Assembly: GCA_902477055.1 (NCBI GenBank)
Contig: CABSFY010000031.1
Span: forward strand, 1-22,497
Length of the DNA: 22,497 nucleotides
Direction of reading: 5' to 3'
DNA from: an uncultured Eubacteriales bacterium
GTDB taxonomy: Bacteria; Bacillota; Clostridia; Oscillospirales; Oscillospiraceae
The notes beneath the pieces were generated by a model. It did no database searches, had not been told where the DNA came from, and saw nothing but the letters and a program-made list of their open reading frames with translations. This document shows positions 5,997-14,089 of this stretch, piece by piece; positions within the stretch are counted from its first letter, which is position 1, and the number at the start of each line of letters is the position of its first letter. The translations under genes and the position numbers were made by a program.

Positions 5997-6872
5997 CTAT
6001 AATTCATTGCGGTCGTAGCGCTTGAAGCCATCGCCGAGGACCTGATGCGCATCCTGTAAAATGATGAACGCGCAGGGGTCAATGGTCATGACCAGTTCCT
6101 TGAGCTGGGCAAGCTGCTTGCGCTTGACGGCGCTGAGCAGGACGTATTTATCGCTTCTCATATAGTATCCCTTCCCTTGCAGCATGGTCAAGCCGCGATC
6201 GAGCTGCTCGTCGATGGCCTTGGCGATCTCCTCGTAGCGGTCGGAAATGATGAGCGCGACCTTTGCGTAGTCCAGCCCGTAGACGACCTTGTCCAGCACA
6301 GCGGAGGACAGGAACAGCGTGATGGCGGAATAGAGCGTGTTATTGAGCTCGCCGTAGACGATGCCGGTAACCACGGCGGTGCAGAGGTCCATCGCCAGCA
6401 GAATTTTGCCGATGGGGAAATTGCGGAATTTCAGCTTCAGCAGCCGCGCCACGATGTCCACGCCGCCGGTGGATGCGCCGCCGATAAAGACGATGCCGAG
6501 GCCCGCGCCGATCATCACGCCGCCAAAGATGCAGGCGATCAGCGGCTCGACCTCCGGGATGGGCAGCAGTGCGAACAGGTCGAAGCAGACCGACGTGACG
6601 GCCATGCCGACCATGGAGCCGAAGAAGAAATATTTGCCGATTTGCCGGTAGCCGAAGAAAAAGAGCGGAATATTGATGAGTGCACTCAGAATACCGACCG
6701 TCAGCCACTTGCTCTGCGTTGCGTAAACGATCAGCATCGCGATGCCGGACACGCCGCCGCAGGTAAAGCCCGCCGGTTCGAGAAACAGGTCAAAGCCCAG
6801 CGCAAAGATCACGCTGCCGACGGTCACAAGCAAAAGACTCCGAATCAGCCCGATTTTCTTACTTTTCTTCAT
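5997..6872 (-). CDS. YitT family membrane protein
   Basis: A 291-residue protein with about five to six hydrophobic segments in the first 190 residues (for example SLLLVTVGSVIFALGFDLF and ACIFGGVMIGAGLGIVFIGG). The YitT signature lies in EPAGFTCGGVSGIAML and GGASTGGVDIVARLL. The C-terminal cytosolic DUF2179 domain (ALIISDRYEEIAKAI, LDRGLTMLQGKGYY, DPCAFIILQDAHQVLGDGF) is complete. The ATG at 6872 is four bases after the parC stop and has TTGGAG ten bases upstream, so translation is probably coupled to parC. DUF2179 is thought to bind nucleotides; the transported substrate of YitT proteins is not established. Confidence 0.9.
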   Translation of the reverse strand: MKKSKKIGLIRSLLLVTVGSVIFALGFDLFLEPAGFTCGGVSGIAMLIVYATQSKWLTVGILSALINIPLFFFGYRQIGKYFFFGSMVGMAVTSVCFDLFALLPIPEVEPLIACIFGGVMIGAGLGIVFIGGASTGGVDIVARLLKLKFRNFPIGKILLAMDLCTAVVTGIVYGELNNTLYSAITLFLSSAVLDKVVYGLDYAKVALIISDRYEEIAKAIDEQLDRGLTMLQGKGYYMRSDKYVLLSAVKRKQLAQLKELVMTIDPCAFIILQDAHQVLGDGFKRYDRNEL

Positions 6873-6876
6873 GGCG

Positions 6877-9120
6877 TTACAGCTCCAATGTGATTTGTTT
6901 TTCCTCCGCGTCCTCCTCCCTGAGCAGCGCACCGGCGGCGGGGAGGGTGCGGGTGCGGTAACGGGCGGCGTTGACGATACCGGTTTGCTCCAGCGGCAGC
7001 GCTCGGTGCAGTGTCGCTTTGCGCTTGAGCGTCAGCACGGCGACACCCTGCGTCGAGCGCGTGGTTTTTGCGGCGATCTGCGCGGTTGAGAAGATGAGCG
7101 CACGGCCCTCCGTGGAGTACAGGACAAGCTGCGTGTCCTCCTTGAGAAGGAAGGCGGCGACGAGCGGGCTTTTGTCGCAATACGCGCCGGTCAGCTTGCG
7201 GCGGTTGGACTTGGTCTGATAAGCCGAAAGCTCGACCTTGGCGACCTTGCCGTTTTCGTAAACGAACAGCATATTGCCGCTGTAGTCGCCGGGGAAGCAG
7301 ACCTGCGCGACGCTTTCTCCCTCGTCGAAGCCGAGCTTCGCGGGCAGAAAATCGCCCAGCACGGACGCCTTGCTGTCGTCGAAGTCGCTGCACCGCGCCT
7401 TGTAGACCTGATAGCGGTCGGTGAACACCAGCAGCTCGGCGGCGTTCGACGTTTCCAGCGAGAAGCGCAGGCCGTCGCCCTCCTTGAAGCGCTGCTCGCC
7501 GGACATCCGCAGCGACTGCGGTGTAATTTTCTTAAAATAGCCTTCGTTTGAGATGAAAACGGTTACGGGATAGTCCGGCACCGCCTCCTCCTCGTCTGGC
7601 AGGCTGCTTTCTGCGTCGTAGATGATGCCGGTTTTGCGGTCCGCGCCGTATTTTTCGGCGATGGTGTCCAGCTCCTGCACGATGAGGGCGCGGAGCTTGC
7701 GCTCGCTTTTCAGCGTGTCCTCCAGGTCGGCAATCTCTTGGGCCAGCGAATCGACCTCCTGCGTGCGCTTGAGGATGTATTCCTTGTTGATATTGCGCAG
7801 CTTGATTTCGGCGACGAATTCGGCCTGAATTTTGTCGATGCCGAAGCCGATCATCAGATTCGGCACGACCTCCGCGTCGGATTCCGTTTCACGGATGATG
7901 CGGATGGCCTTGTCAATGTCCAGTAAAATGCGCTTTAGGCCCTTGAGCAGATGGAGCTTGTCCGCTTTTTTCTGCTTCTGGAAGAACAGACGGCGGCGGA
8001 CACACTCGGTACGCCACGCTGTCCATTCCTCAATGATTTCACGGACACCGAGGACGCGCGGCATCCCGGCGATGAGAATGTTGAAGTTGCAGCCAAAGGA
8101 GTCCTGCAACGGGGTGGAGCGCAGGAGCTTCTGCATGAGCTTCTCCGGGTCCACGCCGCGCTTGAGGTCGATGGTCAGCTTCAGGCCGGACAGGTCGGTT
8201 TCGTCGCGCATATCGGAGATCTCGCGGATTTTTCCGGCCTTGATGAGCTCGGAAACCTTGTCGATGACGGCCTCTGTTGTGGTCGTGTAAGGAATCTCAT
8301 AGATTTCAATGAGATTGCCCTCTTTCATGTAACGCCAGCGGGCGCGGAGCTTGACGCTGCCGCGGCCGGTGCGGTAGATTTCTTCCATTTCCGCTGCGTT
8401 ATAGAGAATCTCGCCGCCCGTCGAGAAGTCCGGTGCGGGCAGGTATTCCATCAGGTCGCAGTCGGGATTTTTGATCCACGCGGCGGTCGCCTTACAGACC
8501 TCGCGGAGATTGAACGAGCAGATGTTGCTTGCCATGCCGACGGCGATACCCATATTCGCCGAAACGAGGACGTTCGGGAACGCCGTGGGGAGAAGGGTCG
8601 GCTCTAACATCGTATTGTCGTAGTTTTCCGCGAAATCGACGGTTTCGCTGTCAATCTCGCGGAAAATTTCGGCGCAGATCGGCTCGAGCTTTGCCTCCGT
8701 ATAACGCGATGCAGCGTAGGCCATGTCGCGCGAATAGACCTTGCCGAAGTTGCCCTTTGAGTCCACGAACGGCACCAGCAGCGACTCGTTGCCGCGTGAC
8801 AGGCGCACCATCGTTTCATAGATCGCCGCGTCGCCGTGCGGGTTGAGGCGCATCGTCTGGCCGACGATGTTCGCGGACTTCGTGCGGCCGCCGTTTAACA
8901 GGCCCATTTTGTACATCGTGTACAGCAGCTTCCGGTGCGAGGGCTTGAAGCCGTCGATCTCCGGAATCGCGCGTGAAACGATAACGCTCATCGCGTAAGG
9001 CATATAGTTGACCGTCAGCGTATCCGTGATCGGCTGCTCCAGCACCTCGGCGCGCAGCCCCATCACGCGATCATTTTCGGCAGCTTTTTGAATTGTCGGT
9101 TCCTTTTTCTTCCGTGCCAT
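6877..9120 (-). CDS. parC: Topoisomerase IV/gyrase subunit A (ParC-like)
   Basis: 747 residues of a type IIA topoisomerase A subunit, the DNA-cutting half of the enzyme. The winged-helix/tower core begins at LTVNYMPYAMSVIVSRAIPEIDGFKPSHRKLLY. The catalytic tyrosine is Y140 in AASRYTE. The coiled-coil region follows (residues about 380-500), then a shortened C-terminal beta-pinwheel with weakly conserved blades. The quinolone-determining helix reads GDAAIYE: Ala98 is at the position of E. coli GyrA Ser83, and Glu102 at Asp87. It is partnered with parE upstream, but the two are separated by an inserted cassette (9143-9642). GGAGTG precedes the ATG. Sequence divergence from canonical GyrA and pairing with this ParE suggest topoisomerase IV or a second lineage-specific type IIA pair; gyrase naming cannot be excluded. 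Confidence 0.92.
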   Translation of the reverse strand: MARKKKEPTIQKAAENDRVMGLRAEVLEQPITDTLTVNYMPYAMSVIVSRAIPEIDGFKPSHRKLLYTMYKMGLLNGGRTKSANIVGQTMRLNPHGDAAIYETMVRLSRGNESLLVPFVDSKGNFGKVYSRDMAYAASRYTEAKLEPICAEIFREIDSETVDFAENYDNTMLEPTLLPTAFPNVLVSANMGIAVGMASNICSFNLREVCKATAAWIKNPDCDLMEYLPAPDFSTGGEILYNAAEMEEIYRTGRGSVKLRARWRYMKEGNLIEIYEIPYTTTTEAVIDKVSELIKAGKIREISDMRDETDLSGLKLTIDLKRGVDPEKLMQKLLRSTPLQDSFGCNFNILIAGMPRVLGVREIIEEWTAWRTECVRRRLFFQKQKKADKLHLLKGLKRILLDIDKAIRIIRETESDAEVVPNLMIGFGIDKIQAEFVAEIKLRNINKEYILKRTQEVDSLAQEIADLEDTLKSERKLRALIVQELDTIAEKYGADRKTGIIYDAESSLPDEEEAVPDYPVTVFISNEGYFKKITPQSLRMSGEQRFKEGDGLRFSLETSNAAELLVFTDRYQVYKARCSDFDDSKASVLGDFLPAKLGFDEGESVAQVCFPGDYSGNMLFVYENGKVAKVELSAYQTKSNRRKLTGAYCDKSPLVAAFLLKEDTQLVLYSTEGRALIFSTAQIAAKTTRSTQGVAVLTLKRKATLHRALPLEQTGIVNAARYRTRTLPAAGALLREEDAEEKQITLEL

Positions 9121-9142
9121 AAAAACACTCCATTATTGTTTC

Positions 9143-9184
9143 AGTGAATAGTGAATAGTGAATGGTGAATAGTGAATAATATTT
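9143..9184 (+). repeat. Terminal inverted repeat, left (GTGAATA heptamer array)
   Basis: Five tandem heptamer-type units (GTGAATA, with one GTGAATG) followed by ATAATATTT. It is the reverse complement of 9601-9642 except at three positions. Confidence 0.9.
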
Positions 9185-9199
9185 CCTAACTTCAACATT

Positions 9200-9583
9200 C
9201 TACTTTTTTTCACGATGGTCTATTCTCTGCTGAAATTGATGTTCTTTTGCTGTGTTCAATGATGCAGTCAATAGTCGTAGCATTGAACTGCAAAGGATCG
9301 GAAGCTCTGAAAAGCGTTCCAAAAAATTACCTGTTCCCTGTAGGACGGTCAGCCAATATTCCGTTTCTGAGGCTTCCTTTAGTGCGATTTGGAGCTTGTT
9401 AATGAAATCCGCCCGACTGCTGGCATAGTTTGCCTCATGAACATTGGCACCGACGCTTGTCCCGCTGCGTAATAGCTGCTTGGACATGATGTACTCGCGC
9501 TTTTCGTTCATCAGCCACTTGCAGTATCTGACAACCTCGATTGCCAGCGTGATCGATAACTCAGATAGCTTGTTTTTTACCAT
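9200..9583 (-). CDS. Four helix bundle protein of the 23S rRNA-intervening-sequence (S23/IVP) family
   Basis: 127 residues, about the family's usual length. The helix pattern and motifs KQLLRSGTSVGANVHEA (residues 35-51), SRADFINKLQIALKEASETEYWL (56-78) and the final LNTAKEH segment are those of the IVP family (TIGR02436/PF05635 type), which form oligomeric positively charged four-helix bundles. Relatives are encoded inside intervening sequences of 23S rRNA in Leptospira and Coxiella, and the Avd accessory protein of diversity-generating retroelements has the same fold. GAGGAG lies before the ATG. It is in the same direction as parE and parC and would be co-transcribed, but it is AT-richer than both and sits within the inverted-repeat cassette, indicating acquisition. 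Its function is unknown; nucleic-acid binding is the usual suggestion. Confidence 0.88.
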   Translation of the reverse strand: MVKNKLSELSITLAIEVVRYCKWLMNEKREYIMSKQLLRSGTSVGANVHEANYASSRADFINKLQIALKEASETEYWLTVLQGTGNFLERFSELPILCSSMLRLLTASLNTAKEHQFQQRIDHREKK

Positions 9584-9600
9584 AGCAGCTCCTCAATGGC

Positions 9601-9642
9601 AAATATTATTCACTATTCACTGTTCACCATTCACTATTCACT
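9601..9642 (-). repeat. Terminal inverted repeat, right (GTGAATA heptamer array)
   Basis: Read on the minus strand it is AGTGAATA-type heptamers then ATAATATTT, with the two variants GTGAATG and GTGAACA in the middle. It begins three bases after the parE TGA. Confidence 0.9.
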
Positions 9643-9645
9643 AAA

Positions 9646-11625
9646 TCAAGAAATGTCCGCAAGGTCTAAATATTGGCTTCCGTTTTCTGCGATATAGTCT
9701 TTTCTGCCCTGCAAATTGTCGCCGAGGAGGAGGTCGAAGTAGAGGGCGGTTTTTTCCGCGTCCTCCGGCATGACCTTGATGAGGCGGCGGGTGGCGGGGT
9801 TCATGGTCGTCAGGGCCATCATCTCCGGGTCGTTTTCGCCGAGGCCCTTCGACCGCGCGACGGTGAATTTCTGACCGTCCAGACTGCGCAGAATGTCCGC
9901 CTTTTCCGCCTCGCTGTAGGCAAACCATGTGTGCTCGCGCGTGTTGATCTCGAACAGCGGCGTTTCGGCGATATAGACGCAGCCCTCGCGGATAAGCGTC
10001 GGGACAAGGCGGTAGAGCATCGTCAGAATCAGCGTGCGAATCTGGTAGCCGTCGTAGTCGGCATCGGTGCAGATGACGATCTTGCTCCAGCGGAGGTTCG
10101 CGAGGTCGAATTCTGCGATGTCCTTGACGCGCTTGTCGTGGACCTCGACGCCGCAGCCCATGACCCGCAGGAGGTCCGTGATGATCTCGCTCTTGAAAAT
10201 ACGGCCGTAGTCGGCCTTCAGGCAGTTGAGAATTTTGCCGCGCACGGGCATGATGCCCTGAAATTCTGCGTCACGCGATAGCTTAACCGAGCCCATCGCG
10301 CTGTCGCCCTCGACGATATACAGCTCACGCTTGTCTGCGTCGCGGCTGCGGCAATCGACGAATTTCTGCACGCGGTTGGAAATGTCCAGATTGCCGCTGA
10401 GCTTTTTCTTGACGGTGATGCGCGCGCGCTCCGCCGTTTCGCGGCTGCGCTTGTTGACCAGCACCTGATCGGCAATTTTGTCCGCCTCGCCCTTGTTTTC
10501 GATGAAATAGACCTGCAAACGGCTGCGGAAAAATTCCGTCATGGCCTCTTGAATGAATTTATTATTGATGGATTTTTTCGTCTGATTCTCGTAGGAGGTC
10601 TGCGTCGAGAAGCAGTTGGTCACCAGCACAAGGCAGTCGGCCACATCCTGGAACGTGATCTTCGATTCGTTTTTCGTGTATTTTCCGGCCTGCTTGATAT
10701 AGTTGTCGATGGCGTAGACGAAGGCGTTGCGGACGGCCTTGTCCGGTGCGCCGCCGTGCTCGAGCCATGAGGAGTTGTGGTAGTATTCCAACCGGCTCAG
10801 GTCGCGGGAGAAGCAGACCGCCGCCGTGATCTTGACTTTATATTCCGGCTTGTCCTCGCGGTCGCGTCCCTTGCGCTCGGCCTCCCAGTACTGCGGCATG
10901 GTGAAGGAATTGCCCTCGGTCAGCTCGTTGATATAATCCAAAATACCCTTTTCGTAGCGGAACTCGGTTACTTCAAACCGGCTGCCCACCTGATTGCGGA
11001 AGCGGAAGGTCACGCCGGCGTTGACCACGGCCTGCCGCTTCATGATATCCAGATAGTACTCCGCCGGGATGTCGATGTCGGTAAAGACCTCCAGATCGGG
11101 CTTCCAATGAAACAGCGAACCGGTTTTCTTTCGGTCGGCGGGTTCTTTGTTCAGCTTGCCGACAATGTTGCCTTTTTCAAAGTGCAGCGTGTACTTGAAG
11201 CCGTCGCGGTAGATCCGCGCGTCGAAATACTCCGAGGCGTACTGCGTGGCGCAGGAGCCGAGGCCGTTCAGACCGAGGCTGTACTCGTAGTTATCGCCGG
11301 TGAGATTGTTGTATTTGCCGCCGGCGTACATCTCGCAGAACACCAGCTCCCAGTTATAACGTTCCTCTTTTTCGTTCCAGTCCACGGGGCAGCCGCGGCC
11401 GAAGTCCTCGACCTCGATGCTTTTGTCCGCGTAGCGCGTCACAATGATCAAATCGCCGTGACCCTCGCGGGCCTCGTCGATGGCGTTGGAGAGAATTTCA
11501 AAAACGGCGTGCTCGCAGCCGGTCAAATCGTCCGAGCCGAAGATGACGGCAGGACGCTTGCGCACGCGGTCGGCGCCCTTTAGACTGCTGATGCTCTCGT
11601 TTCCGTAGGTTTGCTTCTTTGCCAT
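9646..11625 (-). CDS. parE: Topoisomerase IV/gyrase subunit B (ParE-like)
   Basis: 659 residues of a type IIA topoisomerase ATPase subunit. The GHKL ATP-binding parts are present: EILSNAIDEA (the Asn is a Mg ligand), EVEDFGRGCPVDWN in place of the usual DNGRGIPV, and the lid AGGKYNNL...GLNGLGS. The transducer contains QTKKSINN. The TOPRIM domain has EGDSA at residues 439-443, PVRGKILN, and the metal-binding ICTDADYDGYQIRTLIL; RSKGLGE follows near the end. GAGGA lies six bases before the ATG. The gene is first in the operon and is driven by a strong promoter (11685-11713). The TGA stop is three bases from the IVP cassette, so the insertion left the reading frame intact. Confidence 0.93.
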   Translation of the reverse strand: MAKKQTYGNESISSLKGADRVRKRPAVIFGSDDLTGCEHAVFEILSNAIDEAREGHGDLIIVTRYADKSIEVEDFGRGCPVDWNEKEERYNWELVFCEMYAGGKYNNLTGDNYEYSLGLNGLGSCATQYASEYFDARIYRDGFKYTLHFEKGNIVGKLNKEPADRKKTGSLFHWKPDLEVFTDIDIPAEYYLDIMKRQAVVNAGVTFRFRNQVGSRFEVTEFRYEKGILDYINELTEGNSFTMPQYWEAERKGRDREDKPEYKVKITAAVCFSRDLSRLEYYHNSSWLEHGGAPDKAVRNAFVYAIDNYIKQAGKYTKNESKITFQDVADCLVLVTNCFSTQTSYENQTKKSINNKFIQEAMTEFFRSRLQVYFIENKGEADKIADQVLVNKRSRETAERARITVKKKLSGNLDISNRVQKFVDCRSRDADKRELYIVEGDSAMGSVKLSRDAEFQGIMPVRGKILNCLKADYGRIFKSEIITDLLRVMGCGVEVHDKRVKDIAEFDLANLRWSKIVICTDADYDGYQIRTLILTMLYRLVPTLIREGCVYIAETPLFEINTREHTWFAYSEAEKADILRSLDGQKFTVARSKGLGENDPEMMALTTMNPATRRLIKVMPEDAEKTALYFDLLLGDNLQGRKDYIAENGSQYLDLADIS

Positions 11626-11684
11626 AGCTTGTCCTCACACATCCTGTGTATAAATTCGCATAATTAACCACTATATATAGATAT

Positions 11685-11713
11685 AGTATATCCCGTTTTC
11701 CGAAAAATGTCAA
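11685..11713 (-). promoter_or_regulatory. Sigma-A promoter of the parE operon
   Basis: TTGACA (11713-11708), 17-base spacer, TATACT (11690-11685). It gives a leader of roughly 55 bases to the parE ATG. It is the only clear promoter upstream of parE, IVP gene, parC, yitT and the lipoprotein. Confidence 0.88.
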
Positions 11714-11789
11714 TGCGGAAAAATCGGGCTGCGAATCAGCCGCTTTGATATAATTCGACAAAAAGTCCGTCCGAAAGAAAGATTTTCCG

Positions 11790-11818
11790 TTGCAATGCGC
11801 CGCAATATTCGATATAAT
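11790..11818 (+). promoter_or_regulatory. Sigma-A promoter of the rRNA methyltransferase gene
   Basis: TTGCAA (11790-11795), 17-base spacer, perfect TATAAT (11813-11818). Divergent from the parE promoter; the two -35 elements are about 75 bases apart, with nothing else recognised between them. Confidence 0.82.
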
Positions 11819-11847
11819 AAAAGAAGTATATCTGCTTCGAGGTGGCT

Positions 11848-12966
11848 ATGGAACGATTTACGATGGCGGTGCCGTGTCTGTTCGGTCTGGAAGGGCTGGT
11901 GGGCGACGAGCTGCGCCGCATGAAGATGGAAAACGTGCGCGTGGAGGACCGGCGCGTCTTTTTTGAAGGCGATTTTGCCGATATGGCGCGGGCGAATCTG
12001 CGCCTGCGGATGGGCGAGCGCGTGATGCTCCTGTTGGCGCGCTTTCCGGTAAAGACTTTTGAAGATTTATATCAGGGCGTGAAGGCCATTGCGCTGGAGC
12101 GCTTTATCCCGCGCGACGGCGCATTTCCCGTCAAGGGCTACAGCCTGGATTCGCAGCTCCACTCCGTGCCGGACTGTCAGGCGATTGCAAAAAAGGCGGC
12201 GGTCGACCGGCTGGGCGCGAAATACGGCCTGACGTGGCTGCCGGAAACGGGAGAAACGTATCAGCTCCGCTTTTCCATCATGAAGGACGTGTGCGAGGTG
12301 TTTCTCGATACGTCCGGCGTCAGCCTGCATAAGCGCGGCTACCGCGCGGTGGGCAACGAGGCGCCGCTGCACGAAACGATGGCCGCGGCGATGGTCAATC
12401 TGGCGCGGTATCGCGGGCGCGATTTCTTCTGGGATCCCTTCTGCGGCTCCGGTACGATCGTCATCGAGGCGGCGCTGACGGCGCTCAACCGTGCGCCGGG
12501 GCTGAACCGCGACTTTGCCGCGCAGAAATGGGCCTGCGTGCCGGAATCGGTCTGGACGGACGCGCGGCAGGAGGCGAAGGATCTGGAATACCGCGGCGAG
12601 TACCGCATCCTCGGCTCGGATATCGACCCCGCGAGCCTCTCCATCGCAATTGCCAACGCAAAGAAGGCCGGCGTGGCGAAATACATCGAATTTCGTGAGG
12701 GCGACGCGACAAAGCTGCCCCTGCCCGCACCGGGCGGCGTGATCGTCTGCAACCCGCCCTACGGCGAGCGTATGATGGAGCAGCGGGCGGCGCAGCAGCT
12801 CATGCGTGCCTTCGGACGGCACCTGCGCTACGCCGACGGCTGGAGCAAGTATATCATTTCCTCCGAAGCGGAGTTTGAGCATTGGTTCGGCGCACAGGCG
12901 ACGAAAAAGCGCAAGCTCTACAACGGAAGATTACAGTGCAACGTATATATGTATTACGGAGGATAG
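11848..12966 (+). CDS. rlmL: THUMP-domain class I SAM-dependent 23S rRNA guanine-N2 methyltransferase (RlmL N-terminal half / YpsC type)
   Basis: 372 residues. A THUMP RNA-binding domain occupies about residues 45-155 (LRMGERVMLLLARFPVKTFEDL). It is followed by an UPF0020-type methyltransferase domain. SAM motif I is DPFCGSGTIVIEA (from residue 196), GSDIDPASL follows, and the target-binding NPPYGERM starts at residue 302. This corresponds to the stand-alone form of the first half of E. coli RlmL, which makes m2G2445 in 23S rRNA; the exact base is inferred from that homology. The ATG at 11848 has GAGG five bases upstream; a GTG six bases earlier is possible. The lipid kinase gene follows after 12 bases, so the two are probably co-transcribed. 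Confidence 0.9.
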   Translation: MERFTMAVPCLFGLEGLVGDELRRMKMENVRVEDRRVFFEGDFADMARANLRLRMGERVMLLLARFPVKTFEDLYQGVKAIALERFIPRDGAFPVKGYSLDSQLHSVPDCQAIAKKAAVDRLGAKYGLTWLPETGETYQLRFSIMKDVCEVFLDTSGVSLHKRGYRAVGNEAPLHETMAAAMVNLARYRGRDFFWDPFCGSGTIVIEAALTALNRAPGLNRDFAAQKWACVPESVWTDARQEAKDLEYRGEYRILGSDIDPASLSIAIANAKKAGVAKYIEFREGDATKLPLPAPGGVIVCNPPYGERMMEQRAAQQLMRAFGRHLRYADGWSKYIISSEAEFEHWFGAQATKKRKLYNGRLQCNVYMYYGG

Positions 12967-12978
12967 GCGGGAAATCAA

Positions 12979-13908
12979 ATGAAGCATCTGTTTATCATCA
13001 ACCCGGCAGCGGGAAAATACGACAAGACCGGCGAAATCACGCAGAAGGTGCGCGAGGCGTGCGATAAGCGCTGCCTTGCCTATGAAATTCTGGTGTCCCG
13101 GCAGGCAGGCGACTGCCAAAAGCTGGCGCAGGCGGCGGCGGCAACGGGCGACCCGGTGCGCATCTATGCCTGCGGCGGCGACGGCACACTCAACGAGGTC
13201 GTCAACGGCGTGATCGGCTATCCCAATGCGGCGGTGACGCACTTCCCCGCCGGCTCCGGCAACGATTTTATCAAGATTTTCTCCGATCCGGCGGCCTTCC
13301 GCGATGTGAGCCGTCTGCTCGACGGCGAGATTGCAACGTTCGACGTGATCCGTTGCCTCGACGAGCATTATGCGCTGAACATCTGCTCGATGGGCTTCGA
13401 TGCCCGCATCGGCACGTCGATCAGCAAATATAAGCGCATCCCGCTGGTCAGCGGGTCGGGCGCTTACGTGCTGTCTACCGGCGTGAATCTCATCAAGGGC
13501 ATCCAGCAGCACTACGTCATCGAGGTGGACGGCGAGCGCATTGACGGCAAGCAGAGCCTGATCTGCATCGCCAACGGCCGCTGGTACGGCGGCGGCTTCA
13601 ATCCCGTGCCGGAGGCGGAGCCGGACGACGGGCTGCTCGATGTACTGATCGTCAAGGGCGTCAGCCGCCTGACCGTGGCGAATGTGATCGGCAAATATAA
13701 GGCCGGAAGATACGCGGAGCTGACTGATATCATCCGCCACCGCCGCTGCAAGAGCATCACGCTCCACTGCGATAAGGCCAGCGAGATCAACCTCGACGGC
13801 GAGCTGCTCTACGCCCGCGACGTGACCTTCGAGGTCGTGCCGCAGGCCGTCCGCTTCTTCTATCCCAAGGGCCTGATCTACCACGCAAAGAAGCCCGCAA
13901 GCGTATAA
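12979..13908 (+). CDS. Diacylglycerol kinase family lipid kinase
   Basis: 309 residues with the DAGK catalytic-domain signatures. INPAAGK (residues 7-13) is the N-terminal phosphate-binding strand and GGDGTLNEV (66-74) is the ATP-binding loop. GSGNDF and EAEPDDGLLDVLIV, typical of the YegS/DgkB/BmrU group, follow. These soluble, membrane-associated enzymes phosphorylate diacylglycerol or related lipids; which substrate is used here cannot be told. The gene begins 12 bases after the methyltransferase stop and ends at a dense hairpin region with terminators. Confidence 0.9.
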   Translation: MKHLFIINPAAGKYDKTGEITQKVREACDKRCLAYEILVSRQAGDCQKLAQAAAATGDPVRIYACGGDGTLNEVVNGVIGYPNAAVTHFPAGSGNDFIKIFSDPAAFRDVSRLLDGEIATFDVIRCLDEHYALNICSMGFDARIGTSISKYKRIPLVSGSGAYVLSTGVNLIKGIQQHYVIEVDGERIDGKQSLICIANGRWYGGGFNPVPEAEPDDGLLDVLIVKGVSRLTVANVIGKYKAGRYAELTDIIRHRRCKSITLHCDKASEINLDGELLYARDVTFEVVPQAVRFFYPKGLIYHAKKPASV

Positions 13909-13968
13909 AACTTCATGCATCCTGCGGTGCACCACAATGGATGCAAATGACCGCGCATGAAGTTTTTG
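13909..13968 (+). terminator. Terminator of the lipid kinase gene, with branched loop
   Basis: AACTTCATGC (13909-13918) pairs perfectly with GCATGAAGTT (13955-13964), starting at the base after the stop codon, and is followed by TTTTG. The long loop can form an inner ATCC/GGAT hairpin. Confidence 0.65.
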
Positions 13969-13973
13969 TGCAT

Positions 13974-14043
13974 CATTTTCGGTTGCCCCAAGGGGCGAGA
14001 AAATGGCACATTTCTGTTTTTGCTATGCATTTGCATAGCAAAA
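13974..14043. repeat. Two further hairpins between converging genes
   Basis: CATTTTC (13974-13980) pairs with GAAAATG (13999-14005), enclosing GCCCC/GGGGC. A 12-bp perfect stem, TTTTGCTATGCA (14018-14029) with TGCATAGCAAAA (14032-14043), follows. No open frame covers them. Confidence 0.7.
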
Positions 14044-14044
14044 T

Positions 14045-14079
14045 GCCGCCGTCTGCATTTTGCAGGCGGCGGCGTTTTT
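14045..14079. terminator. Bidirectional intrinsic terminator
   Basis: A 13-bp stem (14045-14057 with 14061-14073, one G-U pair) around TTT. It is followed by GTTTTT on the plus strand and ATTTT on the minus strand. It can end both the lipid kinase transcript and the converging hsp20 transcript. Confidence 0.9.
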
Positions 14080-14089
14080 GTAGTATTGC

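Larger units (their letters stand above)
9143..9642 (-). mobile_element. Inverted-repeat cassette carrying a four-helix-bundle (S23/IVP-like) gene
   Basis: A 500-base unit lies precisely between the parE stop (three bases away) and the parC ribosome site. Its ends are 42-base inverted repeats built from the heptamer GTGAATA and terminating inward in ATAATATTT, matching at 39 of 42 positions. One gene fills the interior in the operon direction. No clear target duplication is seen outside the repeats and no transposase is encoded, so how it moves is unknown. Transcribed as RNA, the two ends could form one long stem holding the gene in its loop. Confidence 0.75.

Noticed and set aside
9143..9642. 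Diversity-generating retroelement around the four-helix-bundle gene
   Set aside because: No reverse transcriptase, no template/variable repeat pair; only the fold resembles Avd.
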